Shown piece after piece: positions 1-6,570 of a stretch of DNA of 6,570 bases. Positions within the stretch are counted from its first letter, which is position 1. Each line of letters opens with the position of its first letter. The notes under the pieces were generated by a model. It was not told the DNA's origin, searched no databases, and saw only the letters and a program-made list of their open reading frames with translations. The position numbers were made by a program, and so were the translations under genes. The stretch spans positions 1 to 6,570 of the forward strand of contig SLFH01000193.1 of assembly GCA_007124345.1 (NCBI GenBank), written 5' to 3'. Origin of the DNA: Phycisphaerales bacterium (lineage in GTDB: Bacteria; Planctomycetota; Phycisphaerae; Phycisphaerales; UBA1924).

Positions 1-514
1 CGACGATGTCTTTGGTCGCCAATTCGACCGCGTCGAGCGCCGTGAGGACTTCTTCGGGCAGGCCTTCACGCCGCCCGATCACGCGGAAGCGGATGCCCTC
101 GCGCACGAGCGCTTTGAGCTCGCCCTCGCAGTAGGCGACGCAGAGGTCCATCAGGGCCTGCACCTCGTCGGCGGGACGCTTCCAGTTCTCGGCGCTGAAC
201 GAGTAGAGCGTGAGGGCCTCGACGCCGAGGCGTCCGGCCTCCTCGACGACCTTGCGGACCGAGAGCGCGCCGCCGCGGTGGCCGAAGATGCGTGGGAAAC
301 CCTGCTCTCTGGCCCAGCGTCCGTTGCCGTCCATGATGATGGCGATATGGCGCGGGATCGCGCAGGGGTGCACATCGGGCAGGCGGCCGAGCGGATCGGC
401 CTTGGGGCAGAGCCGCCGCATTTGCGCGACGCGTGCGAGGGCGTCGGGATCGCCCGCGAACCGGCTCACTGCTGGGCTGGGAACGGTCCCGGACTTCTGG
501 CTGATCTGCGTCAA
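1..514 (-). CDS. uppS: Isoprenyl transferase / undecaprenyl diphosphate synthase, C-terminus cut by window edge
   Basis: A cis-prenyltransferase that condenses isopentenyl diphosphate onto farnesyl diphosphate to make the C55 lipid carrier for peptidoglycan and other envelope polymers; it acts in the cytosol at the inner membrane face. Counting from the TTG start, the signature HIAIIMDGNGRWA lies at residues 56-68 with the catalytic Asp at 62, GHRGG follows at 78-82, and LTLYSFSAENWKRP at 101-114 is the second family block. Only 171 residues are inside the window of a usual length near 250, so the RxGGExRxSNFLLWQ end is outside. The TTG start is chosen for the strong GAGGAGGAG ribosome site just before it; in-frame ATGs at 577 and 571 are alternatives with weaker sites. 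Even from TTG about 55 residues precede the signature, some 35 more than in E. coli as recalled. It lies downstream of purA on the same strand, probably in one transcript. Family call is secure; the start is not. Confidence 0.93.
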   Translation of the reverse strand, partial: MTQISQKSGTVPSPAVSRFAGDPDALARVAQMRRLCPKADPLGRLPDVHPCAIPRHIAIIMDGNGRWAREQGFPRIFGHRGGALSVRKVVEEAGRLGVEALTLYSFSAENWKRPADEVQALMDLCVAYCEGELKALVREGIRFRVIGRREGLPEEVLTALDAVELATKDIV

Positions 515-517
515 CGG

Positions 518-526
518 CTCCTCCTC
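518..526 (-). promoter_or_regulatory. Strong Shine-Dalgarno site supporting a TTG start of uppS
   Basis: On the minus strand GAGGAGGAG is followed by CCG and then TTG (514-512), leaving about five bases between AGGAGG and the start codon. The two in-frame upstream ATGs (577-575 and 571-569) have only AAAAGG nearby, too close to the first and about eight bases from the second. This favours TTG, although the frame is open further upstream, so the purine run could instead simply encode Glu-Glu-Glu. Confidence 0.5.
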
Positions 527-623
527 GACTCGCCCAAGGACTTCACCTTTCCATCGGCGAGCCCGCCCCATCGGCATGGCCTTTTCTGACCCTGTGCTTC
601 CTGCGGCGATCTGTCGCAGCGCC

Positions 624-1970
<1,347 letters not shown>

Positions 1971-2009
1971 CCGGGTCCTCGCGTGTTTGGGCGTCCTTGC
2001 GGGAAACAG

Positions 2010-2030
2010 CCCGAAGGCTAGCCGTTCGGG
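2010..2030 (-). promoter_or_regulatory. Hairpin in the purA 5' leader
   Basis: CCCGAA (2010-2015) and TTCGGG (2025-2030) form a perfect 6-bp stem around a 9-base loop that itself contains the palindrome GGCTAGCC. On the purA-sense strand it sits about 40 bases before the start codon and is followed by a short pyrimidine-rich stretch, CTGTTTCCC. It could affect translation or act as a weak attenuator; without a real U-run a terminator is unlikely. It may also be chance in GC-rich DNA. Confidence 0.25.
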
Positions 2031-2112
2031 GGGCGGGCGTCCCACCTCCCCGGCCGATAACGCCCGGGCCCTGCCGGCTTTGCGGCGGGACCGGACTGTG
2101 CCGTCGAGTTGT

Positions 2113-2148
2113 GGTCCGATCCTCGGTACCCGGACTCAGGATCGGCCC
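2113..2148. repeat. Inverted repeat upstream of the zinc-ribbon gene
   Basis: CCGATCCT (2116-2123) is repeated in reverse complement as AGGATCGG (2138-2145) across a 14-base spacer. After one mismatch (2115/2146) two further G-C pairs (2113-2114 with 2147-2148) extend it. The spacer contains GGTACC. It lies 55-90 bases before the zinc-ribbon start, a position suited to an operator or a leader hairpin. No factor can be named. Confidence 0.4.
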
Positions 2149-2192
2149 CCCCCGGGTCGATGCGGTGTCGTCGGGAAGACTCACAAGCCCGC

Positions 2193-2196
2193 GGAG
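2193..2196 (+). promoter_or_regulatory. Shine-Dalgarno site of the zinc-ribbon gene
   Basis: GGAG ends six bases before the ATG at 2203. It supports this short frame as a translated gene, since the frame is also open upstream and would otherwise be easy to dismiss. Confidence 0.5.
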
Positions 2197-2202
2197 ATCG
2201 GC

Positions 2203-2379
2203 ATGCCCTCACAGAACAGTGTCCAGTTGATGTGCCCGAATCTCGGGTGCCGCCGGATCCTGGCGGTGCCTGTCTCCGCCCGCGGGCGTGCGGTCCGCTG
2301 CCGCCACTGCCGGACGATGATCCGCGTGCCGGGCGATCCGGTTGGGCCGGCCTCGACCAAGGGCGACAAGGGCCGCTGA
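2203..2379 (+). CDS. Small zinc-ribbon protein, 58 residues, function unknown
   Basis: The protein has two cysteine pairs: CPNLGC (Cys11 and Cys16) and CRHC (Cys33 and Cys36), with 16 residues between pairs, then IRVP at 40-43. The segment between the pairs, with LAVP and GRAVRC, has the look of the short zinc-finger/ribbon motifs (MJ0042-like: C-P-x-C ... G-x-x-VRC-x-x-C ... VP) that in Planctomycetota often sit at the start of larger proteins. Here the motif is almost the whole protein, followed by a flexible basic tail rich in Gly, Pro, Lys and Arg. The first pair is C-x4-C rather than the usual C-x2-C. A zinc-binding role is inferred from the cysteines; nothing shows whether it binds nucleic acid or protein. 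There is no signal peptide or membrane segment, so it is probably cytosolic. The ATG is chosen for the GGAG six bases upstream. It is divergent from purA and convergent with ruvB, with only 23 bases between stop codons, so it appears to be its own transcription unit. Confidence 0.75.
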   Translation: MPSQNSVQLMCPNLGCRRILAVPVSARGRAVRCRHCRTMIRVPGDPVGPASTKGDKGR

Positions 2380-2402
2380 GGCCCCAGACCGAACACAACA
2401 GT

Positions 2403-2429
2403 TCAGAAGAGGCCGCCCTCGTCTTCTGA
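2403..2429. terminator. Possible hairpin at the convergent zinc-ribbon/ruvB ends
   Basis: TCAGAAGA (2403-2410) and TCTTCTGA (2422-2429) make a perfect 8-bp stem with an 11-base loop. It covers the ruvB stop codon and last codons and starts 24 bases after the zinc-ribbon stop. A second short stem, GGGCC-GCTGA-GGCCC, overlaps the end of the zinc-ribbon gene. Neither is followed by a T-run on the plus strand; on the minus strand a mildly T-rich ACTGTTGTGTT follows. A bidirectional terminator is possible but weakly supported. Confidence 0.3.
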
Positions 2430-3455
2430 GTCCTCGCGCTCTGGGACCTTGACGCCGACATGCTCTGCGCCGCGCTGGGTCAGCATGCGCCCTCGACGTG
2501 TCCGGGCGAGGAAGCCGATCTGCAGGAGGTAGGGCTCGAGCACATCTTCCAGCGTGCCGGCGTCCTGATTCATGGTCGCCGCGACGGTTTCGAGCCCGAC
2601 CGGGCCGCCCTTGTAAACCTCACCGATCACGCGGAGGTACGCGCGGTCGAGCTCGTCGAGGCCGAGGGCGTCGACGCCTTCAAGGCGGAGCGCGTCTTCG
2701 ACGATCGCGCCCGAGAGCTCGCCCCCGGCGCGGACATCGGCGAAGTCGCGGACGCGCCGGAGCAGGCGGTTGGCGATGCGGGGCGTCCCGCGTGAGCGGT
2801 CGGCGATGCGTTCGAGCGCCCCGTGCAGCCCGGCGCCCCCGCCGGCGGCCATGCCCAGCAGCCCCGCGCTGCGCGACAGGATCTGCAGCAGCTCGCCCTT
2901 GTCGTAGTAGCGCAGGTGGTGCGTCAGCCCGAATCGCGAACGCAGGGGCCCCGAGAGCAGGCCGGCTCGCGTCGTCGCGGCGATCAGCGTGAACGGCTTG
3001 CACTTGATCTGCACCGTCCGGGCGTGCAGCCCGCTGTCGACGGTGACATCGATCCGGAAATCCTCCATCGCGGGGTAGATGAACTCCTCGACCGCGATCG
3101 GCAGGCGGTGCACCTCGTCGATGAACAGGACATCGCCCGCTTCGAGCCTCGTCAGGGCGGCGACGAGGTCCGTCCCGCGTGCGAGGGCGGGGCCGCTGGT
3201 GACGGCGAGCCGCCCGCCCATCTCGTGGGCGATGACATGCGCGAGGGTCGTCTTGCCGAGCCCGGGCGGGCCGTGCAGGAGGATGTGCTCGACGGGCTCG
3301 TTTCGCCGCTGGCAGGCCTCGATGGCGATGCGGAGGCGCTCCATCAGCTCCGGCTGGCCGACATACTCCCCGATCGAGGAGGGGCGGAGGCTGAGCAGCT
3401 GCCGCTCCTCCTCCTCGCCGACCGCCTGGGCCGAGATGATGCGCTCCGTCGCCAT
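2403..3455 (-). CDS. ruvB: Holliday junction branch migration DNA helicase RuvB
   Basis: The AAA+ motor that, with RuvA, drives branch migration of Holliday junctions in recombinational repair. The 350 residues are a complete RuvB: N-terminal ERIISA and LRPSSIGEYVGQ, Walker A GPPGLGKT at 62-69, Walker B LFIDEVH at 110-116, sensor 1 AATTRAG near 159-165, GPLRSRFG at 169-176 with the trans-acting Arg finger, sensor 2 GTPRIANRLLRRVRDFA at 223-239, and the C-terminal winged-helix part with VGLETVA and IGFLARTRRGR. The end is unusual: an acidic tail EREDSEDEGGLF at 339-350. The ATG at 3455 fits the family N-terminus (E. coli has ADRLISA at the same place); no Shine-Dalgarno sequence precedes it. 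ruvA and ruvC are not in the window. It is divergent from the M16 peptidase across a 100-base gap holding a large palindrome, and convergent with the zinc-ribbon gene. Confidence 0.97.
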   Translation of the reverse strand: MATERIISAQAVGEEEERQLLSLRPSSIGEYVGQPELMERLRIAIEACQRRNEPVEHILLHGPPGLGKTTLAHVIAHEMGGRLAVTSGPALARGTDLVAALTRLEAGDVLFIDEVHRLPIAVEEFIYPAMEDFRIDVTVDSGLHARTVQIKCKPFTLIAATTRAGLLSGPLRSRFGLTHHLRYYDKGELLQILSRSAGLLGMAAGGGAGLHGALERIADRSRGTPRIANRLLRRVRDFADVRAGGELSGAIVEDALRLEGVDALGLDELDRAYLRVIGEVYKGGPVGLETVAATMNQDAGTLEDVLEPYLLQIGFLARTRRGRMLTQRGAEHVGVKVPEREDSEDEGGLF

Positions 3456-3478
3456 GGAGGAGAGGATACACGGGGAGG

Positions 3479-3537
3479 GAGGTGTAGGGCGTGGGGTGTC
3501 GGGACCCCAAGCCCCATCTCACCACGCCCCACACCTC
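3479..3537. repeat. 59-base imperfect palindrome between ruvB and the peptidase
   Basis: Left arm 3479-3494 pairs with right arm 3522-3537 at 15 of 16 positions (the one mismatch is 3486/3530). The 27-base centre can fold further, for example GGGGT with ACCCC if the outer stem opens slightly. The arms read GAGGTGT-x-GGGCGTGG against CCACGCCC-x-ACACCTC, strongly G-rich on one side and C-rich on the other. It fills most of the 100 bases between the divergent starts, ending 18 bases before the peptidase ATG. It could be a dispersed palindromic repeat of the REP or MITE kind, a protein-binding site, or a strong leader hairpin. The DNA shows the symmetry only. Confidence 0.6.
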
Positions 3538-3555
3538 ACCTACTACCATGCCCCC

Positions 3556-4782
3556 ATGCCAGTTGAATTCCAGCACCGAGTCCTGCCCTGCGGGATCACT
3601 GTTGTCGCCGAGACCGATTCGGCGGCCGAGTCCGCGGGCGCGGGCTTTTTCGTCAAGACCGGCGGGCGCGACGAGCCCAACGAGATCGAGGGCGTCAGCC
3701 ACTTCCTCGAGCACATGATGTTCAAGGGGACCGAGGAGCTCTCGGCCGAGGACATCAATCGGGGGTTCGACGAGATCGGCGCCCGCAACAACGCCTACAC
3801 CAGCCACGAGATCACCTGCTTCTACGCCCATGTCCTGCCCGAGGCGATGGAGAAGAACATCGAGCTCCTGGCGAAGATGATGCGACCGGCCCTCCGCCAG
3901 AGCGACTTCGACACCGAGAAACAGGTCATCCTCGAAGAGATCGCGATGTACAAGGACGACCCGTTCTGGGTCGTCTACGAAGAGACGATGCGCCGGCACT
4001 ACGCGGGGCACCCGATGGGCCACCGCGTGCTCGGCTCGGTCGAGAGCATCACGGCGCTGACCCGCGACCGGATGCTCGGGTACTTCACCGATCGCTACTC
4101 GGCGGACAACACGGTCGTCTCCCTCGCCGGGCGCGTGGACTTTGACAGCGCGTGCGACCAGATCCAGTCGCTGTGCGCGTCGTGGCAGCGGACCAAGCCC
4201 GCCCGCGACAACAGCCGCCCGCCCGTCGCATGCGAGTCGTTCGTCGAGAAGTCCGACCGCGTGAACCGGACGCACCTGCTGGCGTTCGCCGACGGGCCGG
4301 CGATGGACGACGACCGGCGGTACGCCGCGGCGTTGCTCGGGCAGATCCTGGGCGGGCCGGACAACAGCCGCCTGCACTGGGCGCTGGTCGAGACGGGGAT
4401 CGCCGAGCAGGCGGTCGCCGGCTCGGACCCCCACGACGGGTGCGGGGCGTACTACTTCTACGCCACGGGCGCCCCCGAACGCGCCGACGAGATCTGGGCG
4501 ACGATGCAGCAAGAGATCGCCGGTCTGCACGACTCTCTGAACGAGGACGACCTCGCCCGCCTCCGCGCCCGTTTCGCCACGACCGTCACGATCGGGGGCG
4601 AGAGGCCCGCCGACCGGATGCAGCGGCTCGGACGGATGTGGGCGTACCTCGGCGAGTACCTACCGCTGGAGGTCGAGCTCGACCGGATCAACCGCGTCAC
4701 GCTCGATGATCTGCGCACGACGCTCGAAGCGTTCCCGCTGGACAAGTGCACGCTGGGCAGGCTGGAACCCGCCGGGGCATAG
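3556..4782 (+). CDS. M16 family zinc peptidase (insulinase/MPP-like)
   Basis: A 408-residue two-domain M16B-type metalloprotease. The inverted zinc motif HFLEH is at 49-53 within GVSHFLEHMMFKGT, supplying two His ligands and the catalytic Glu52. The third ligand is expected at Glu127 or Glu128 in VILEEIAMYKDDP, the usual 74-76 residues downstream. RNNAYTSHEITCFYAHVL (77-94) and the YFTDRYSADNTVVSLAGRVD segment (176-195) are also typical. The C-terminal domain begins near 240; its family-typical SRLFQEIREKxGLAY segment is replaced by SRLHWALVETGIAEQ around 271-285, so the Arg and Tyr that grip substrate in active M16 enzymes seem absent. No signal peptide is seen, so a cytosolic role is likely, with peptide or misfolded-protein turnover a guess. 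The ATG at 3556 fits the N-terminus (PVEFQHRVLPCGITVV); no Shine-Dalgarno sequence is visible. There is no second M16 gene beside it, although such peptidases often come in pairs. Confidence 0.92.
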   Translation: MPVEFQHRVLPCGITVVAETDSAAESAGAGFFVKTGGRDEPNEIEGVSHFLEHMMFKGTEELSAEDINRGFDEIGARNNAYTSHEITCFYAHVLPEAMEKNIELLAKMMRPALRQSDFDTEKQVILEEIAMYKDDPFWVVYEETMRRHYAGHPMGHRVLGSVESITALTRDRMLGYFTDRYSADNTVVSLAGRVDFDSACDQIQSLCASWQRTKPARDNSRPPVACESFVEKSDRVNRTHLLAFADGPAMDDDRRYAAALLGQILGGPDNSRLHWALVETGIAEQAVAGSDPHDGCGAYYFYATGAPERADEIWATMQQEIAGLHDSLNEDDLARLRARFATTVTIGGERPADRMQRLGRMWAYLGEYLPLEVELDRINRVTLDDLRTTLEAFPLDKCTLGRLEPAGA

Positions 4783-4790
4783 ATGCGGTC

Positions 4791-4805
4791 CGGGCTCAGC
4801 GCCCG
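4791..4805. terminator. Short hairpin at the convergent peptidase/smpB ends
   Basis: CGGGC (4791-4795) and GCCCG (4801-4805) form a 5-bp GC stem around TCAGC, starting nine bases after the peptidase stop and covering the smpB stop codon. There is no T-run on either side. It may help end transcription in the 13-base convergent gap, but a stem this short occurs readily by chance in such DNA. Confidence 0.2.
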
Positions 4806-5290
4806 ATGCGGCCACGGGCCATCGCCCGCTCGATGTCGCGCCTGGCCTCGCGCTCGCCGATGGCGCGGCGTTTGTCGGACTGGCCCCGCCCGATGCCGAC
4901 GCCAATCTTGAGCTTGATGCGTCCGTCGGCGTTGAAGAACATCTTCAGGGGCACGATGGTCGCCCCCTTCTGCTCGACGGCACTGGCGAACTTGTCGATC
5001 TCGCGGTTGTGGGCGAGCAGGATCCGGTCGTGCACGGGCTTGTGGTTGGCCGGGCCGGCGGGCTGGTACTCGGCGATGTTGACCCCCACCAGGATCAGCC
5101 TCGGCGCGCGCGGGTTGACGCGCACATACCCCTCCTGCAGCGAGACCTTCCCGTCGCGGACGCTCTTGACCTCCGAGCCGGTCAGCACGATGCCGACCTC
5201 CAGCGTCTCGCCGATCTCGTAGTCGTAGCGTGCGCGACGGTTCTCGATCGTCGGCGTGCCGGTGCCCTGTTTTTTCTTCTTCCTGGCCAT
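4796..5290 (-). CDS. smpB: SsrA-binding protein SmpB
   Basis: Binds tmRNA (SsrA) and delivers it to stalled ribosomes for trans-translation, which frees the ribosome and tags the unfinished protein. The 164-residue length is normal. The basic N-terminus MARKKKKQ leads to IENRRARYDYEI (15-26), LEVGIVLTGSEVKSVRDGKVSL (30-51), a central block with VGVNIAEY and KPVHDRILL, then VPLKMFFNADGRIKLKIGVG and the C-terminal DKR at 139-141 followed by a basic helix that would occupy the decoding centre. The ATG at 5290 is chosen because it starts exactly at the family N-terminus; the frame stays open to 5449 but the added 53 residues are Arg/Pro-rich and overlap the kinase gene. No Shine-Dalgarno sequence precedes it. 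It follows the histidine kinase after 46 bases in the same direction and may share its transcript. The tmRNA gene, sometimes close by, is not in the window. Confidence 0.97.
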   Translation of the reverse strand: MARKKKKQGTGTPTIENRRARYDYEIGETLEVGIVLTGSEVKSVRDGKVSLQEGYVRVNPRAPRLILVGVNIAEYQPAGPANHKPVHDRILLAHNREIDKFASAVEQKGATIVPLKMFFNADGRIKLKIGVGIGRGQSDKRRAIGEREARRDIERAMARGRIGR

Positions 5291-5336
5291 GGGTTGGGCC
5301 GGGAGTCTAGGAAGCCGCGGACGGCTGCCGCGTGAC

Positions 5337-6570
5337 TCAATCGCCCGAGAGCAAGGTCCGCGGGGAGCGCCCGGAGGCGAGCGAGGCGCGGAAAGCCTTT
5401 TCGAGCCTGGTCTCCCGCACGCGGGTCTCGTCGGGCCGGATCGGCACAATCAGGCTGAACATCGAGCCCTGCCCCACCGCCGAGTCGACCTGGATCTCCC
5501 CCTGCAGGATCGTCGCCAGTTCCCTGGCGATCGCCAGGCCCAGACCCGTGCCGCGGTGCTCGCGCGTGTGCCCGGTCTCGACCTGATGGAACTTCTCGAA
5601 GATCCTCGCCTGCTCCTCGGGCGGGATGCCCGGGCCGGTGTCGATCACCGAGATCCGCACCGCGTCGGCGTCCCCGGCGCTCGCGGCGATCAGACGCTCG
5701 GCCCGCACCGTGATCCGCCCCGGACGCCCCGTCCGCTCGGCCGGCTCGATGAACTTCACCGCGTTGCTCAGGAAGTTGAAGATGATCTGCTGGAACCGCT
5801 TGGCGTCGGTCCGGAGCACCGGCAGCTCGCGGGGCACATCGACGATCACCTCGATCCCCTTGCGCGAGGCCTGAGGGTGGATCAACGCCGCAAGTGTCTC
5901 GCACGCCTCGCGTAGGACCAATGGCTCGAAACGCAGCTCGACACGCCCGGCCTCGATCTTGGCCATCTCCAGCAGGCTCTCGATCATCTCCAGGAGGCCC
6001 TTGCCCGCGTCGACGATGTTCGAGAGATACCGCAACCTCTTGGCGGTGTGCGCGTTGTCGGGGTTCTCCTTCGCCTCCTGGCTGGCGATCTCCTGGAGCA
6101 ACTCCGCGAAGCCGATGATCGAGTTCAGCGGCGTGCGCAGCTCGTGGCTGACATTGGCCAGAAAATCCGCCTTGAGACGGTTGGCCTCGTACAGGACGCT
6201 GTTGGCCTGAGCGAGCTCGTTGAGTTTGAGGTCGAGCGCCCGGTTGACCGACCGCTGCTGGTCGTGGGCGGTCTGGAGCTCGCTGAGCATGCTGTTGAAT
6301 GCCTCGGCGAGCTCTTGGTACTCGTCGCCGGTCTTGATGTCCGAGCGTGTGCCCAGATCGCCGCCCTTAACCTTCTCGGCCGTCTCGCGGAGCTGGCGCA
6401 CGGGGCCGAGCACGAGCTTGTGCGTGATGAGATAAAAGACGACGATCGCCGGCGCGAGGACCACCAGCCCGGCGCTGAGCTGGTAGACGGTGTTGACCAC
6501 CAGCGCCGTCGCCGTGTCGTCGGAGCGCTGCTCGATCACCAGCAAGCCCGCCAGGCGTTGCCCACCCTCG
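5337..6570 (-). CDS. Sensor histidine kinase (TM-HAMP-HisKA-HATPase), N-terminus cut by window edge
   Basis: Membrane-bound sensor of a two-component system; it autophosphorylates on His and passes the phosphate to a response regulator that is not in the window. The visible 410 residues (counted from the first whole codon at the right edge) begin with what looks like the end of an extracytoplasmic sensor domain (RLAGLLVIEQ), then a membrane helix at about 29-48, a HAMP domain at about 49-100 (LVLGPVRQLRETAEKVKGGDL), a coiled-coil linker to about 130, and HisKA with FLANVSHELRTPLNSIIGF, the phospho-acceptor being His142. The ATPase domain has the N box NFLSNAVKF at 265-273, G1 DTGPGIP at 310-316, FEKF at 324-327 and G2 GTGLGLA at 340-346. 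It ends in a basic tail with no receiver domain, so it is not a hybrid kinase at this end. A TTG at 6545 is not credible as the start because it would remove the first membrane segment and sensor. The signal cannot be told from this fragment. Confidence 0.93.
   Translation of the reverse strand, partial: EGGQRLAGLLVIEQRSDDTATALVVNTVYQLSAGLVVLAPAIVVFYLITHKLVLGPVRQLRETAEKVKGGDLGTRSDIKTGDEYQELAEAFNSMLSELQTAHDQQRSVNRALDLKLNELAQANSVLYEANRLKADFLANVSHELRTPLNSIIGFAELLQEIASQEAKENPDNAHTAKRLRYLSNIVDAGKGLLEMIESLLEMAKIEAGRVELRFEPLVLREACETLAALIHPQASRKGIEVIVDVPRELPVLRTDAKRFQQIIFNFLSNAVKFIEPAERTGRPGRITVRAERLIAASAGDADAVRISVIDTGPGIPPEEQARIFEKFHQVETGHTREHRGTGLGLAIARELATILQGEIQVDSAVGQGSMFSLIVPIRPDETRVRETRLEKAFRASLASGRSPRTLLSGD

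Larger units (their letters stand above)
1971..2202. other. Divergent intergenic region between purA and the zinc-ribbon gene
   Basis: These 232 bases separate the start of purA (leftward) from the start of the small zinc-ribbon gene (rightward), so promoters for both should be here. I see no convincing -35/-10 pair on either strand. What can be seen is a 6-bp hairpin in the purA leader (2010-2030), an 8-bp perfect inverted repeat with outer pairs (2113-2148) and a run of eight C at 2146-2153. Frames that stay open across it are Arg/Pro/Gly-rich and look like GC-driven artefacts. Confidence 0.6.

Noticed and set aside
1971..2045. N-terminal extension of PurA to an ATG at 2045
   Set aside because: The added 25 residues lack family support, and a GAGGA site lies just before the ATG at 1970.
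3079..3555. N-terminal extension of the M16 peptidase to an ATG at 3079
   Set aside because: The added stretch is antisense to ruvB and crosses the palindrome; the family N-terminus begins at the ATG at 3556.
2680..4530. 616-residue open frame on the minus strand across ruvB and the M16 gene
   Set aside because: It overlaps two clearly recognised genes in other frames, is Arg/Pro/Ala/His-rich and matches no family pattern; long open antisense frames are expected at this GC content.
5291..5449. N-terminal extension of SmpB to an ATG at 5449
   Set aside because: The extra 53 residues are Arg/Pro-rich, unlike any SmpB N-terminus, and would overlap the end of the kinase gene.
5256..5915. 219-residue open frame on the plus strand opposite the kinase
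   Set aside because: It is antisense to the ATPase and HisKA domains of a recognised kinase and has no motif of its own.
6543..6570. Complete kinase starting at the TTG at 6545
   Set aside because: The frame is open to the window edge and a sensor kinase with this membrane helix and HAMP needs an upstream sensor part; treated as partial.

Overview
The window is a GC-rich (about two thirds G+C), densely packed stretch of bacterial chromosome. It carries six housekeeping or sensory genes and one very small zinc-ribbon gene. UppS and SmpB show a bacterium with a peptidoglycan-type lipid cycle and trans-translation. The GC content, the stand-alone zinc ribbon with a GR-VRC-x-C ... VP pattern, and the style of the M16 peptidase and PurA suggest Planctomycetota, perhaps Phycisphaerae. 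That placement is inference from remembered family patterns, not from a search.

Layout from left to right: uppS (minus strand, cut by the left edge, so its C-terminal part is missing); purA (minus), directly upstream of uppS and probably co-transcribed with it; a 232-base divergent intergenic region with two inverted repeats; a 58-residue zinc-ribbon gene (plus); ruvB (minus), convergent with the zinc-ribbon gene; a 100-base divergent intergenic region mostly filled by a 59-base imperfect palindrome; an M16 family zinc peptidase (plus); smpB (minus), convergent with the peptidase; and a membrane-bound sensor histidine kinase (minus, N-terminal part cut by the right edge) lying 48 bases upstream of smpB in the same direction.

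The genes serve different central processes: AMP synthesis (purA), the polyprenyl lipid carrier (uppS), Holliday-junction migration (ruvB), ribosome rescue (smpB), proteolysis (M16) and signal transduction (the kinase). There is no sign of an operon dedicated to one pathway, and no mobile element, CRISPR array, prophage or RNA gene. The window looks like ordinary core genome. No new multi-gene system is evident. The points most worth a second look are the stand-alone zinc-ribbon protein, the large palindrome between ruvB and the peptidase, the apparent loss of the Arg/Tyr substrate-binding pair in the peptidase, the acidic Phe-ended tail of RuvB, and departures of PurA from the E. coli pattern.
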